A stretch of 64,000 nucleotides of DNA, taken from NCBI GenBank assembly GCA_907163375.1, contig CAJQUW010003176.1, positions 1,030,088 to 1,094,087 on the forward strand, in the 5' to 3' direction. Positions 11,156 to 30,700 of the stretch are shown here, in pieces. The DNA comes from Prostheceraeus crozeri (Eukaryota > Platyhelminthes > Polycladida > Euryleptidae). The notes under the pieces are model-generated. The model saw nothing but the letters and a program-made list of their open reading frames with translations. It was not told the DNA's origin and did no database searches. The stretch's first letter is position 1, and each line of letters begins with the position of its first letter. A program made the translations under genes and the position numbers.

Positions 11156-14064
11156 CTGAAAAAAGCAAATAATGGGATTGTAAGGGGCATAATGCGCAAA
11201 AACCCGAAAACGGAGTGTAGCGCCCTTCCCCTGATTAATCAATAGGACTTGTCTACATCGGCAAGAGTTACTTTATGCACAATAACCCAATGTTCCAACG
11301 CATCTTCGAATGTCACTATGCATGCACTCTTTTATATCGTGCTAATTCTCAATTCCTTTACGTCAAAGTGCAGCTCGCAGAAACAGTTCCTTTGTGTATT
11401 TGTCCATTGTCTATGCTCATGAACAGAAGCTTCTCATTGACTTGACAGTAGCCGCAAGTAGCCTATAAACTTTCTTCTAACATTGAAACGTTATTTTTGT
11501 ATGTCGCTTGATTTATATGATGCAATATGTCTCTTAACTGTATCTGATGACATTGATGGTACTCATGGTTTCTCAGTCAACCAACTGCATCATGTGGTGC
11601 ACCCGCTCAATCCTAAAACAATTGAAGGAGCGAGTTCAGCAGTTGATTCATGTCTCGGAGCAGAAGAAAACCGAAAGCATGAGGCAAATGCAAGGATTTA
11701 GTGTGGAGATGTATTCCGTCTGCAAGTAACCGTCTGCGGGAGTTTGGGGTGATGAAGCATCAGAGAAGCCTTTACCAGAGTCGCAGGAAGAATTGCTGTA
11801 CAGACCAAGAGCGATTTGCATGTCACGACGAGAAACATGCTCGAACAACATAGCGTTTCCCTCGTAAGATCGACAGAAAAAGACATTCTGGCGAGGCTTT
11901 TTTAATGCCCTTTGGAAATGTTTTTTCTTTTGTATCATACACCTTTTAGCATTAAGACTTAAACTGGCTTATTTATCATTGACCTCTAGGTATTTTGTAA
12001 GCACATGTATATATTTTGTTGTCAATAAGAAAATACATGTATCCGATGACATGCCTCTCAACTTTTGAAAATGAATTTTTGTTATTATCAGGGCGTCCGC
12101 GCAAATTAGGAAGAAAATTTCCAGACTTTCTGAAAGGAATTTTTACTCAAATTCACGCGTAAATATATAGGAAAAATTCCGGAGAAATTTAACCAAAGTT
12201 CTATGCCTAGGGAGTTTGCATGCCATGAAATTAATATTATTGACGTAAAAAATTGAAAGGTGGCGTGAAATTGGTTGAATTTTTTAAGACGCAGATGACA
12301 CCAAATAAAAAATACTAATAAAGCACATACAAGGTATGTATCAGGCTACATTCTATTTATAGAAGAAATTCGATCGTAGCAAATTTAAAGCGAGCGGATT
12401 GGGGAGAACAAAATAGAGTAAGACTACGAGTATAACTATCAATAATGAAAAATATATGACATAACAATGAAATGCAACAATTAACAGAATATTTGTTAAG
12501 TCTTCTCTTCATTAAAATGCAGCAAGGTGAACATCACAGCGTTGTCATTCAGATAAGATCATTTGAATACAAGAAATGGTCTCATCAGGTTCGGCAAGCT
12601 CTTTCTCCTTGTCGAAAGCTGACTTTCTCATCGCATTCGATCTTGCGATTCCTTGTGTCTTAATTAGTCTCAAAATTTCAAGGTGTATTCCAGGATTTCT
12701 AGGTTTTTCAAGGAGCGCGGACACCCTGTAATTATAGATTTCTACTAATCAAGAAAAGACTTCGAGTGATATTAGGTTGCAAACATCTACAAATTATTCT
12801 CTCAAAAACCTCTTCACAGCGATACTTTTTTCTGGAAAGATTTATAAACAACGTATAAGATTTATAAACAACGTGTATTAAGATGATGCTTCCTATCTAA
12901 ACAGCATGTGATAAGGAAGTGAAGGAGAACTTCCATGATGCAATTTCAAATGAACAAGAGTTTTATTTGATGACAACAACGGAGAGACCAAATATTTGAT
13001 TATCAAACATTAGCTCTAATTTTCCGCCATTCATTAAACCGCCAATCCTATTGTTTTTGCGTCGAACTTCTTTGTCAAATGATGAAATGATAAATGTAAT
13101 GCCGAAGGGATGCAATCCATTTTACCATCCATAATCGATCGTTACTAATTACTTAACTTCAGCGTCATCGGGTATTTGTCGAAGTTATCACAAGACTGAT
13201 TACGTAAAACGCGCGCTTGATCACTTACAAAGCATGAAACTATGACGACTGCGACTCCTGCACTCAACACGGATTTACAAAAACTAGATCAAAGTTCAAG
13301 AAATGAATTACTCAACATGCCAGTATTGATAAAAGTGAACAATCGCACTAAAGTTTCTCTATGTAAATGTAGACATACTCGTAATTTTTTACGATAATAT
13401 CTTATATCAGCAATTATCTTATACATAATCTTATCAACAAAGTTAGATTTTTACTACGATCTACACAGAACATTAATAACATTGCCCTATCCCACACTCC
13501 CAACCCACATAGGAGACGACACTCTAATCAAGTTATGAATGTGGTAGCCATCACCAGGTTCGAGATAGTGCAATGAGAGATGTGGCACTGTTCCAGGCGG
13601 GCAGACTCAAACACTGCACCATCTGTACATACATGCCAGAGAAACCTTCATTAAAGCCTTTCTATCTTATCTGAAAGGGGTTTGTATCAATTACACAGAA
13701 TTTTGTTATGATATCTCCATATTTTTACAATTAAAATTGCAAATTACATCTCGAAGATCTTCATTCACAATTACTTCAAAAACTGCTGCAATTACGATGC
13801 AGCGGTTGCAAATAAGTGCCACAATGAATGCACACTTGTCAAAAAAGATTGTCGAGCTTTGACTGTGACAGAGGCTAATGAAATGCACGTACCATGTGTC
13901 TTAAATCATAACGAAATTATATCAAGATCTATGCGATTGAGTTTTAGTCTTAATCTGCTAAATTTCTGAAGTGCGTATGAATTCAATTACGCAGCTTATA
14001 TAAGCCTACATTTAAAACGGACAAACTTCGAGTAGAACAAAATAACATGAAAATATTCGCTTAC
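11156..14064 (-). other. SNRK intron 2
   Basis: A 2.9 kb phase-0 intron with donor GTAAGC (reading down from 14064) and acceptor TTTTTTCAG. It contains a hAT-type MITE at 12089-12728 and no open frame that I would defend. Confidence 0.85.
12089..12728. mobile_element. hAT-type MITE in a SNRK intron
   Basis: The ends are CAGGGCGTCCGCGC on the left and, inverted, CAGGGTGTCCGCGC on the right: 13 of 14 bases match. The subterminal wording (CTCCTTGAAAAACCT, CCTGGAAT) is that of the widespread hAT MITEs whose ends read CAGGGTGTCCGCG. No transposase is present. An 8-bp target duplication is expected, but the flanks (GTTATTAT and TAATTATA) do not match cleanly, which implies age or decay. Confidence 0.75.
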
Positions 14065-14526
14065 TTGGAAAGGGAGAGATCCACAAACCAGCATGTATAA
14101 TATGACTCCGAGAGACCAAATATCAACTTTTGGAGCATCGTAGCTATCTCCTAAGAGAATTTCCGGCGCAGAATATGCCAATGATCCGCATGCTGTCTGT
14201 AAATGCTCGCCGGGAGAAAATTGATTTGAAAATCCGAAATCAGTTAATTTCACGATGCCAAACTTTTCGAAGAAGACTACATTTTCAGGCTTCAGATCAC
14301 GATGAACAATGTGCAACTGATGACAATAAGCAATAGCAGAGACAATTTGATGAAAATACTTCTTTGCCATGGTCTCTGACAACCCGTTTTCATGTTTCAT
14401 AATATAATCGTAGAGATCTCCACCATCTCCCAGCTCAAGAATCAAGTAAAGTTTGGAGGCTGTATCGATTACCTCGTATAAGCGAATGACATGCGGATGC
14501 TGAACCAATTTCATGCACATTATTTC
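14065..14526 (-). CDS. SNRK: SNF-related serine/threonine kinase, exon 2 (catalytic core)
   Basis: 154 codons, phase 0 at both ends (acceptor CTTTTTCAG before GAAATA; donor TTCCAA|GTAAGC). Reads [20 protein letters not shown], as in animal SNRK. All catalytic motifs are present: [11 protein letters not shown] (catalytic Asp, about residue 163 of the joined protein), DFGFSN (metal-binding Asp, about 183), [10 protein letters not shown] (about 199-208) and [16 protein letters not shown]. The Thr in HLQTACGS (about 197) matches the LKB1-phosphorylated activation-loop Thr of human SNRK. SNRK is an AMPK-related kinase acting in nucleus and cytoplasm. The catalytic motifs look complete. Confidence 0.97.
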
Positions 14527-21447
<6,921 letters not shown>

Positions 21448-21449
21448 TA

Positions 21450-22782
21450 CAGGGTGAATGAGAATAGTTTGGCAGTATTCTCTCGCCATTCCTAATGCTA
21501 ATTCGCTGTAATGTTTATATCTATGCTCATTGCTCATCTCCCAACAATGTCAATCTATACATTCATTCGGTAACCTATTCATTCAAATTGTTATGGCTTC
21601 GATATCGAACGCTGTCAGGAATCAAAATGATCGATTCACTTGAAAATCATTCATTTCCTTTCAAGCATGGCAGAGTTAACTACCGAAGAGAAGGTATGCT
21701 TGATGTCTTGGACTGTAACTTATAAGTGAGGAAAACAGACAACTGTTTGAAAAGAAGCTTGGCAGCACTCCCCCTCCTGTTTCCACTGTAGAATACTGGA
21801 AACAAAGATTTATCGAGACTGTTTCGGTCGACGAAAGAAAACGAACAGGAAGAACACTCCACGACTTCTGATGATAACAAAGAAAATGTTATTCATTTGG
21901 TGGAGGCAGATGATACAATATCTGCTCGAGATATCACTAAACGTCTCTCCACATCACAATTTTCTGTGCAATATTTTGAAGGAAGAAAAATTGCATGATT
22001 ACAAGGCAGAAACGTCTCAATTACATATTATTAGAGGATGATACTGACAAGAGACTGGAATTTACCCATGTCATGCTTCAACGCTATCAAAACGACCCAG
22101 CTTTTCTGCGAAAGATCAAATTCTCAGATGAGTTTGTCTTCGCTTTGAACAGCAGATTTAATCATCAGAATGTTCACAAATGGGCGAGAGAAAATCCGCA
22201 TTTCAAAATTGGTAATCCTGGTAAAACCCTAACATTAGCAGTCTGGGCTTGCATTGGATATGCGGAGTCATCCATTAAGATGTATCCCGGAGTACAATGA
22301 ATTTATCAGCAGGATGGAGCCCCGTGCCATTTTGCTGCAAATACCAGCTCAATTTGGGATGACGAATTTCCAGGTAGATGGATCGGAAGACGTGCACCAA
22401 TGGAATGGCCCCGAGAAGCCCGGATTTTACACTATAAGACTTTTGGTTTTGGGCTTACATGCGGAGCAAAATTTACGTACCTCCTGGCATCGTTTTTCCC
22501 AATCTGGATGTTCTTGGAAGAAGAATTGAAGCGGAAATGGCCAACATAGCTCTTGACATGTTTCGCCGTAAAATGCACAACTTTCTCAAACGAATAAATT
22601 TCTGTAGTGAAGCAAATAATGATTTATTTGAGTGATACCGAACAGTGATATCTCAGTGCTTCTACGATTGTGGAGCAAATTTGTTATGTGAACATTCCGT
22701 GTCAGCAAATACATATTCTTTTTCTATAATGGTTCGTTTTCGGCATCTATTTCGTTCCGCCAAACTATTCTCATTCACCCTG
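21450..22782 (+). mobile_element. Mariner (DD41D-like) element with both ends, transposase broken
   Basis: Perfect 24-bp terminal inverted repeats (CAGGGTGAATGAGAATAGTT+TGGC) at 21450-21473 and 22759-22782, flanked by TA duplications at 21448-21449 and 22783-22784. Length is 1333 bp. The transposase starts at ATG 21667 (MAELTTEEK). The core shows KIKFSDEFVFALN (first Asp, near 22125), QQDGAPCHFAANT (second Asp, near 22310) and RWIGRRAPMEWP, in more than one frame and with early stops, so it is inactive. The block order and the RWIGR wording match the 2.0-3.0 kb copy, but the two diverge strongly and belong to different subfamilies. Confidence 0.92.
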
Positions 22783-22784
22783 TA

Positions 22785-23586
22785 CTATGTGTCATTAAAG
22801 CATAGCTGTTTGACCTAGGAAGTTGTCTTCATTGGCGTTGCGGATTGCACATACTGATTTGAAATAACTGAAATTGCATCAGAGCCACGTTTAACAAAAA
22901 AATTGCAGTTTGGATGGGTTCAAATTTTGGAAAGCCGAATTTCTGGCATTCGTGGATATTATTGTGGCTGAAAGCGACATGAATACAATTGGACCGAAAT
23001 ACCTTAAGTATGCTATTGCAAGCGCATGTTTAGAATTGGCTTTTGATAGCAAAGCAGCATTCAAATCTGCATTGGAAAAAGTTGAAATGGTTTTTATTTC
23101 TGCCAATCGACCTGCTAATGCATTGACTGATTTCATGACGCTTTCATGGGACTATGAAATGACGAGTGAGATTTATCGGGAAATTGAGATCATTATTTTT
23201 TTATCGATAACAAAACTTCTAAAACAAACTTATCAAACAACGTATTCTCGAAATGCAATCAAATGAAACGCGCATTGTTCTTTCAAAGGAAAGTCTTCCA
23301 TGGTGGACCATCGATATTGATTCATTTGAAATCGATTCCTCTCCAACCTGTGGAACCTTCTCATCTGCATTGATTAATCAATCTGCCGTGTCTAACCGCT
23401 GGAGAATTTTTTAACAGCGGTATTGCAGGCCATGTCAAAACGAAGTGCTTCAAACCGAAGGTAGTATTGCAGGTGGGTTATATAGGGTCACATCTTCAAA
23501 TACATTTGAACACCAGCCTATTTCAATGACGAATGTCTCCTGATCACTTTGGTGCTAATTTTATTGAAATCCGTGCAAAATTGAGC
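22785..23586. other. No certain gene; one unassigned ORF
   Basis: 22910-23266 (+) is open for 118 codons (DGFKFWKAEFLAFVDIIVAE...) without an ATG near its start. A weak Gag-like feel (F.FWK.EF) is not enough to name it. The opposite strand is also open there. Confidence 0.2.
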
Positions 23587-24313
23587 TAGTCCGGCAGCCA
23601 GAACGAGCTTCTGCAAGGAACGAGGCCGAAAGTGAGACTTTAACAGAATGATGTACACCCTATGCCTACTACGAATCGGCACATCTGCCGAGTTCTATTG
23701 AGTTCCTCTTCTTGCCAGACAGGATCAAAGAAAAACACATGTAAATCCAATTGAACACAGATTGCATTTTTTGCTTTAAATGAAACTTTCGATGTTTTCT
23801 CTGATTAAACGAAAAGTACTCAGCCTGGAGTCATAATTTTTGGCACGGAATGTCTTCAGGTCATTTCCTATGATATGCAGGTGCTATTATCATGCATCTG
23901 ATCGGCAATGTATGTGAGAATATAGTTGAATGAGCATGAAGTTGCTCAAAATGTTTGTGTTTGCCGACATTAAGAGGCTCGCCAAATCTAAATGTGTATA
24001 GCTTTATAGACAGGGGTGCATGAACATGAACGTAAATGACCTGAAGACAGTTCATGCCAAAAATTATGACTCTGGGCTTAGCACTTTTCATTTGATCAGA
24101 GAAAACATAGAAAATTGCATTTTAGCCGAAATCTGCAATCTGCGTCCCATTGGATTAACATGTGCTTTTCTTTGATCCTGTCTGACAAGAAGAGGAACTC
24201 ACTAGAACTCGTCAGACGTGCAGATTCGTAGTGGGCATAGGGTGTACATCATTCTGTGAAAGTCTCACTTTCGGCCTCGTTCCCTGCAGAAACTCGTCCT
24301 GGTTGCCGGACTA
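23587..24313. repeat. Large foldback/MITE, about 300-bp arms
   Basis: The left arm starts TAGTCCGGCAGCCAGAACGA at 23587. The right arm ends in its complement (CGTCCTGGTTGCCGGACTA) at 24313. Internal matches run through GCCTCGTTCC, ATGATGTACACCCTATGCC, CTTTGATCCTGTCTG and TCTTCAGGTCATTT, with a loop of about 120 bp near 23890-24010. Arm identity looks like roughly 85-90% by eye. No coding capacity and no clear target duplication. Confidence 0.85.
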
Positions 24314-26379
24314 AGTAGGTGCGGACGAAGACAAACGTGGTAGGTCACTCTCAACATTTTCGCGGTTGATGTATTCTGCGACAGTTCACTCCAAGCAATG
24401 GCTTCAACAGGAAGGAGCTACGACTTTCATTTGGTTGACTATGAATAGATCTATGGTTTCCTAGCATATAAATTAGCATCATTCGTATTTTCTTTGAATA
24501 ATTATATGAATGGGTCACAATTCCTAAAATTTCAGCCTGCGGGTTACCGCCTTCATTTTCTTAGATACCTCATCTTATACCCGTGTGCATGTTATTGCAT
24601 TTTTTAACTACCGTACAATATTTAATTACTGCATCAGAGTTTCTAAAATTTAGTTTCTGAAATCACAATTATGCTTACTTCTAATTACGTGAAAATATAT
24701 GCATGCATAGGCACTGGAATTGAAAATGGTCCCGAAACTCTGTTCAAGGGAAAGTCTAGAAGTAATACTCGAATGACAAGAACGTTCACAGCAGCATTTA
24801 AAGCTCATGTTTCTGTCACAAAAAACCGAGAAATCGATTGCCCCCTGGTAATGCGGATCATCGAAGTACATCATCCAGAAGAATGAGATCTATGGATTTT
24901 TACTCGGTATAGAGTAATAAATTTACAGATGACCATTTTACATGCTAATCACAATTTTAAAAATGCTGGATGAGATCTCGTACGAGTAGAGATCTGAAGT
25001 GCAGAAGAAACATGGACGTGAAGAACAAATCCTTAGAATTGGCGAGTCTAACACTTAGTTCTTAGACTTTTAAAGAAATTGCTTTATCCCAACATCCCAA
25101 CATGATGAAATGATTTCTACTTCGTCATTCAATCGGGAACCAGAAAAGCTTGAGTAATGTTGACATATTTGAGTGAAACTGCGAGGGAGAATTGCAAGCT
25201 GCACTACATAAACTTGTAATCTTATCAGAAGAGGCATAAGATGTTCGACTGAAAGTGCTGCATACGTCATGAGTGAACCCACTCTGTAGGTCTTTATCGG
25301 CAGCCTAGTATAGCAATCGAGCTGCACATAGCACTGAGGAGCATTGAGATAATCAAAAGCGGCAATAGACCAAAGAAAATATTTTCTTTCAAATAATCAT
25401 CTCAAGAGGTTGTGTAGGACTAAGCATGAAAGCTGAAAAATGTATCTGATTTATATTGGTGCACAAATGCAAGGCGTGGGAGGTTCCTAGATCACTTTTG
25501 ACCTGATGAAAAAGAGAAGAGTGCATCCATTGGTGTAGATGTCAAGCCTAAATTGTGAACCAAAGTAGCATATCAAAGCATTCATCCGCGAATAATTACC
25601 AACCACTCCATCTTCTACAGAGTTAAGCTGAAATTTGACATCACAATTTTTGCCCAACATTCTATTGATTATGATAATTGACCCAAGCAATGCGCATTCT
25701 CTTTTGAAGATACCGAACGAAGACGAATGCAGATGCAATGGATGCAAATCAGCCTTTCATTGAGTATGAAACAAAAGGGATCTTTGTACAAAACGATGTC
25801 ATGAAAAATATCGTGAACGTTCCTAGCAGCACCTTAACTTCGCAGCTTCCTGAAATTTCAACTTGATAATCAGTTGCCTCGTAGTTACAAAATATTTGGA
25901 AGATGCCTTGACTAGTCATGGTATAATAATTGGAGCTGTATCAGTGATCACATGGACGGATCATTTACAGCAGAGCACATTGAACGGTGTGACCATTCAA
26001 TGACTGATGAGATGGAGACATCTTAAGCACTCAACATTTCAGAATGTGAACAATGTTCAGATGATCCCATAAGTTATTATACGAACCTTAGTAAACAGGC
26101 TTTGACGTTTATGCCTGATATTTTTGCTTGTGACTGATGCCTTGTGTGTCTTTTTTATTGAAATTTTATCTCCATGAGTCTGGTGTAAATAATAAGCACT
26201 TTCATATTGGGCATTAAGCAGCTATTTTTAGTAACTTCACTGCATCTTTTAATGGGTCGCACCCGCTCACTTTTGGGTGTTTTGATCAAATTAATGCTGC
26301 AGGGCTCAGAAAACTCAGCTTTCCAGAATAAGCTGGTGTTGAAAGCGATTTGAAATACTTCGATTTTTTACAACTAGGG
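24314..26379. other. No gene seen
   Basis: About 2 kb without a convincing frame on either strand, and no structured repeat recognised. Confidence 0.35.
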
Positions 26380-26405
26380 CACCTGGGTTCGAGTCCCAGC
26401 GCGGA
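26380..26405 (+). other. tRNA-like B box / T-arm remnant
   Basis: CCTGGGTTCGAGTCCCAG folds as a tRNA T-arm, and 26386-26396 (GGTTCGAGTCC) is a perfect pol III B box. Upstream I find no A box or D-arm at the right distance, so this is more likely a tRNA-derived SINE scrap or tRNA fragment than a working tRNA. Confidence 0.45.
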
Positions 26406-26904
26406 ATATCGGCCTATATCTTAATTTCCTTAAATAACGGATGAAATAACCATTTACCAAATTGCAGTCTTACGGTTCACTTCAGACCCTCCAACATAAT
26501 AATAAGGGTGGCTTCTGTCCGCTCATGTCATTATTGGTTAGAGAATGAATCGACTCTTCCACGTCCCTATTATTTCAATGATGCTGATCATCGATGTGAT
26601 TTTGGTTGGAATGTAATGAATAGGTAATCAGATAAAATAACCTTCTTGTTCTATGATTCTGTATCATCTACTAGTAATAGTATACATGTACTTTAAGTAG
26701 CTGCACTGCAACAAAATCAAAAACAAATGAAAGAAAATCAAAATTATTCAACTTCGGATAGGACTGGACTAACATCACAACACCTTTTGCATGGAACATT
26801 CAGGACCTGTTTTACTTATTATTTGGTGAATTTTACTATAATTAAGCTTCCTACAACTAAATAGGTACTTTCAGTATATAGAGTTATATTTCAAATTAAT
26901 TCAA

Positions 26905-26991
26905 AAAAAATAGTCGGCCGATTAATCACCTCCCTTCCACCGATTAATCGGTAATCAGCCGATTATCAAAATCACTAATCGGTGCACCCCT
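26905..26991. mobile_element. hAT-type MITE end
   Basis: The right edge reads AATCGGTGCACCCCTAG, the complement of the common hAT MITE tip CAGGGGTGCACCGATTA, with nested ATTAATCGG / CCGATTAATC repeats behind it. The left end was not found, and the LINE at 26994 abuts it directly. Confidence 0.55.
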
Positions 26992-26993
26992 AG

Positions 26994-27755
26994 TTGTGGT
27001 TTGCGGAGAAACGCGAGAGGAAGTGCATCAAACGCTAGAAGTATGGAGAGAGGCGATGGAAAAGAGAGGAATGAAAGTGAGCAGACAAAAGACGAAATAT
27101 ATGAAGCTGAAAGCAAGAAAGGAAAGAGAACGAAGAGACGGAGGTGAGGCTACAAGAACCAAGTACCTGGGATCGACGGTGGAAGCAGACGATGGATCGC
27201 ACAAAAAGATGGCAAAACGAATCCAAGCTGGTTGGGTGCTTGGAAAAGGATTTCAGGAGTCATGCGCGACAGGAAAGTGCCGGAGAAAGTGAAGGGGAAA
27301 ATGTTCAAGGTGATGATGAGACCGACGATGTTATGCGGCATGGAGACAACAGCGGTGACGAAAGAAGAAGGGGACAAGATGCAAGTATCACAAATGAAAA
27401 TGCTTCGATGGTCGTTGGGCCTGATAAAATTGGACAAAAGTAAGAAATGAGAACATTCGAAAGCGAGTGCAGATTTGCGAGTCAGAGACACACGACTGAG
27501 ATGACTGGAGCACGTGACGAGGACAGAGGTGGATTATGTAGGGAGAAGATTGAGAGAAATGGAGATCGGGAAACGAAAGGGAGAGAGGCCAAAGAGATGG
27601 AAGGATTGCACGAAAGAGGATGTGATGGCCACGGGATTGACGGAAGATACAAAGGACAGGAAGCGATGAGAAATGGAATCCGGAGTTCGAGTGATATCCG
27701 CACCGGCGACCCCACTTGAAGTGAGAACAAAGCCGAGGAAGAAGAAGACGGCTGT
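26994..27755 (+). pseudogene. 5'-truncated LINE, RT C-terminal part
   Basis: Starts inside the RT (VCGETREEVHQTLEVWREAM, EKRGMKVSRQKTKYM, TRTKYLGSTVEADDGSHKK). Near 27230 the frame changes and continues KVPEKVKGKMFKVMMRPTML, MKMLRWSLGLIKLDK, with a stop at 27446-27448. Further scraps follow (RLREMEIGKRKGERPKRWKD). The order matches the C-terminal region of RTE/Jockey-like LINEs. The end shows AAGCCGAGGAAGAAGAAGA with no long poly-A. A dead 5'-truncated copy. Confidence 0.75.
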
Positions 27756-30700
27756 AAAAAGTTCACCAAAATAATCGTCTGGTCCCTTGAAATTTCTGAA
27801 ATTGTACAGTAGCCGATAAAGTCATCGTGTATAAGAGCATTCATACAGGGACCTATTATGGAGGAAATCGTTTTACTTTTCATAATTCTACAAATCGTGA
27901 TTGTTGTTGGACATTGGCATGTAAGCAAACCTTTTGCTAAGACACATCATTTCAATCAAATGCGTTTGAGGTCAGATTCACATGTTCAAACTGTGAAGGA
28001 CGAAGTAGGCTTGTCTGCCTGAACCTGCTGACAAACAGTACAATAGTTGCTCTTCAAACAGTAACACCAATCAACTGTCCGAGAGACAAGATTTAGAAAC
28101 TCATCAGACATCAATGATGGTACGAGAGTGATACGATGGGTGACATGATGAACAAATACTGGTAGGAAGTAAACAAATAACCCTACAATTCAAATTAGGT
28201 CTACATCAATCAATTAGGCTGGCTGGACGCATTGATGTTTAAACCTAATGTCCCAGCTGGTCAAGTGAAAAAGACAGTAGTCAAATGTCATACAGTTGTG
28301 TCACTAACAGGAGGGATTTATTAACCCGCCGCTTTACTGTGATTAAAAGAAAAAAAAGCAATTTTTGGCTTCAGCAAATACACATTCTAAGACATTCTCC
28401 GTATGAAAGCGCTGATGCTTCCAATCGCCAAACATGGATACAAGTGCAGGACCATTGTCAAGGCTGATGCATGCTGAACGTAGAATATTTTAGAACCGCG
28501 CTGTTAAAAGAGACTTTTGAGAATACCACGGAAAGCGTTCGGAGCAAGTGACTGAAGCAAGAAATTGAAGAAAGACGACGGAAGACTAAGCCACTAGCAA
28601 AGACACATAGCTCGTCACATATGATGGCATGTAGTCCCTAACAAACAAGAAGCGTGGTAATAGTCACTGCCGCAAGCATTTTCACACAAGCAAAGTTACG
28701 CTTTGAGGAAGGGCCACCAATTTTGATCACTGTCTGAAGTGCCGAGGACGAGGACTGCTAGTTCAACTATTAGACAATGAAACTCCCGAGTTGGCGCTGA
28801 AGAGATGCAAAGAGGTGCGGTACTGCTTGTCCTGGGCACTTGAGGCTGTTTTCATTTGCAGTTAGGTCGAATGAAATGCTTTGGACGAGCTGCGATCATC
28901 TTACAAAACAGATCAACATTATAACGAAAAGAAAGCCAAAGCTTCAATGTGTGTTGTTATTTTTAAAATATTGCTCTACCCAACATTTCGGCTGTCACAG
29001 CCAGCATCAGAGGAGCAAAGGCTTACAAAATCTTAGATCGCACGGCTTTCAAAAATTTTTCTCAGTCTATGGCAGATTTAGCAATGCATGTAAGGATCAT
29101 AGCACTGCAAAGGCGGATCTCATCGCAGCCGCCTGCAACCATGGTAGATGAAGCGTAAGATCAGGTCAGCTAGCCATGTATTCTCCAGCAAGCCAATAAG
29201 AATAGTGGCCAGCCAGAGATATCAGATTAAAGGACACAGAACAGGGTAACTACTTCAGGTTAACATTGAGTAACCTGTGTAATTTCTTGACTATATAACT
29301 CCTATCAACAGTATATTATTCGAACAGATGCAATGACACTTAAAGGAGCATCCGGACAACAAGTGTACACATCAGCTGTCACTTCAATCTGTGTCAGGCA
29401 CTCTGCAACAATTTGTATTTCGAGAAATCCGCTTGTCTAATGCTCTTGATGACGTCAGCAGAGATACGCACAACTGCCTGCAGGCGTCGGATGCAGTGAA
29501 TGAATAGCCGATTTCCCGAGGAAGTACAGTGAAGGCCAATGGGAAGGCAGTCATGTATGAATCAAAGCATGGACAGCACGAATGAATTTTATCATGGTTT
29601 GAAAGCCCTCCCATGCGTAGTTGTACATATATACAGGGCATAATTCAATGATACAAATCATACAGTGAGTTCATTTTAGTTTGCTAGTGAATCTGATTCT
29701 CGAAAGCAATCCCCCATCAACAATGTACACATTATGTACATTGATAAACCATTTTATGCCGATCTTAGATAAATTCATTGGCATCACGATACCCACGAAA
29801 GGATTAAATTTATTGTCGCACTCGGAAAGTTTCCATAGGCCATTATCAGAAAAGACAGAGGCATCTCTGCAGAAGAAAAAACATGTCAAAAATCACAAGC
29901 TGCCCAACGTTACGTGTCGCAGACACACATTTCATGGAACTTTACATTTAAAACCAGTGCTTTATTTAGGCCTGCCATTTATAAAAATCAGCGATAATTA
30001 CCGTTCATCAGCTCATGATGGCGGTTTATAGCAAATTTGCGACAGTCATTAAGTTTAGCTTCAGAAATCCGTGCACGGACAGGGTCAGTCTGCTGGTCAA
30101 GGAGATCAATACTAAAATAACTAATAGATAAAAGAAAATCAGACATAAATGATGTATTCAGAAATGGCACTCCTGCCATCCAAATTAGTGACACTGTAGC
30201 CATTATCATAACGTAAATAGTTAAGGTGGTTAGTGGAGCAGATATAGGCATCCTGACAAATATTACAGCGCAAGCTGTAAGCATCAAGACGAGATTTTTT
30301 CAGTAGAAGACTTAAGGTGGATGTTATGCTTTACATAACCCTCTTGAACAAATCGCACTTCCCGTTTGATGTCTTTAATGTCTTAAATGAGTAAGCATGA
30401 CTTTACTAAGACCTCAGTGCTGCAGCCGGAGCTGTGGATGGCTGCCGTTCTTATTGACACCGTATCACAGCTAACGTCATCAACGAGAATTGTTCGACGC
30501 GTAGCGAGAGGACAACGTCTCGAGCTACAGATTGACGGCGGTAAATCAACCTAATTGATGTCGCACAATCGATGCGGACCAACTTTAAAAATTGACCGGA
30601 GTAAAACTATCAGTCCCATATGATCACTTAAGGCTGTATACCAATTCAACATTTGCGCGTTATTTCATGAAGAAATACTCGTTCATATAAACAATAATTT

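Noticed and set aside
26380-26405. A complete tRNA gene
   Set aside because: Only the T-arm/B box is present; no D-arm, anticodon arm or A box at the proper spacing.
27035-27928. Minus-strand frames of 63-148 residues
   Set aside because: Antisense shadows of the plus-strand LINE, rich in Ser/Leu/Pro from its purine-rich sequence.
28285-30287. Several 60-116 residue frames
   Set aside because: Mostly non-ATG starts, no motifs, and composition like non-coding flank.
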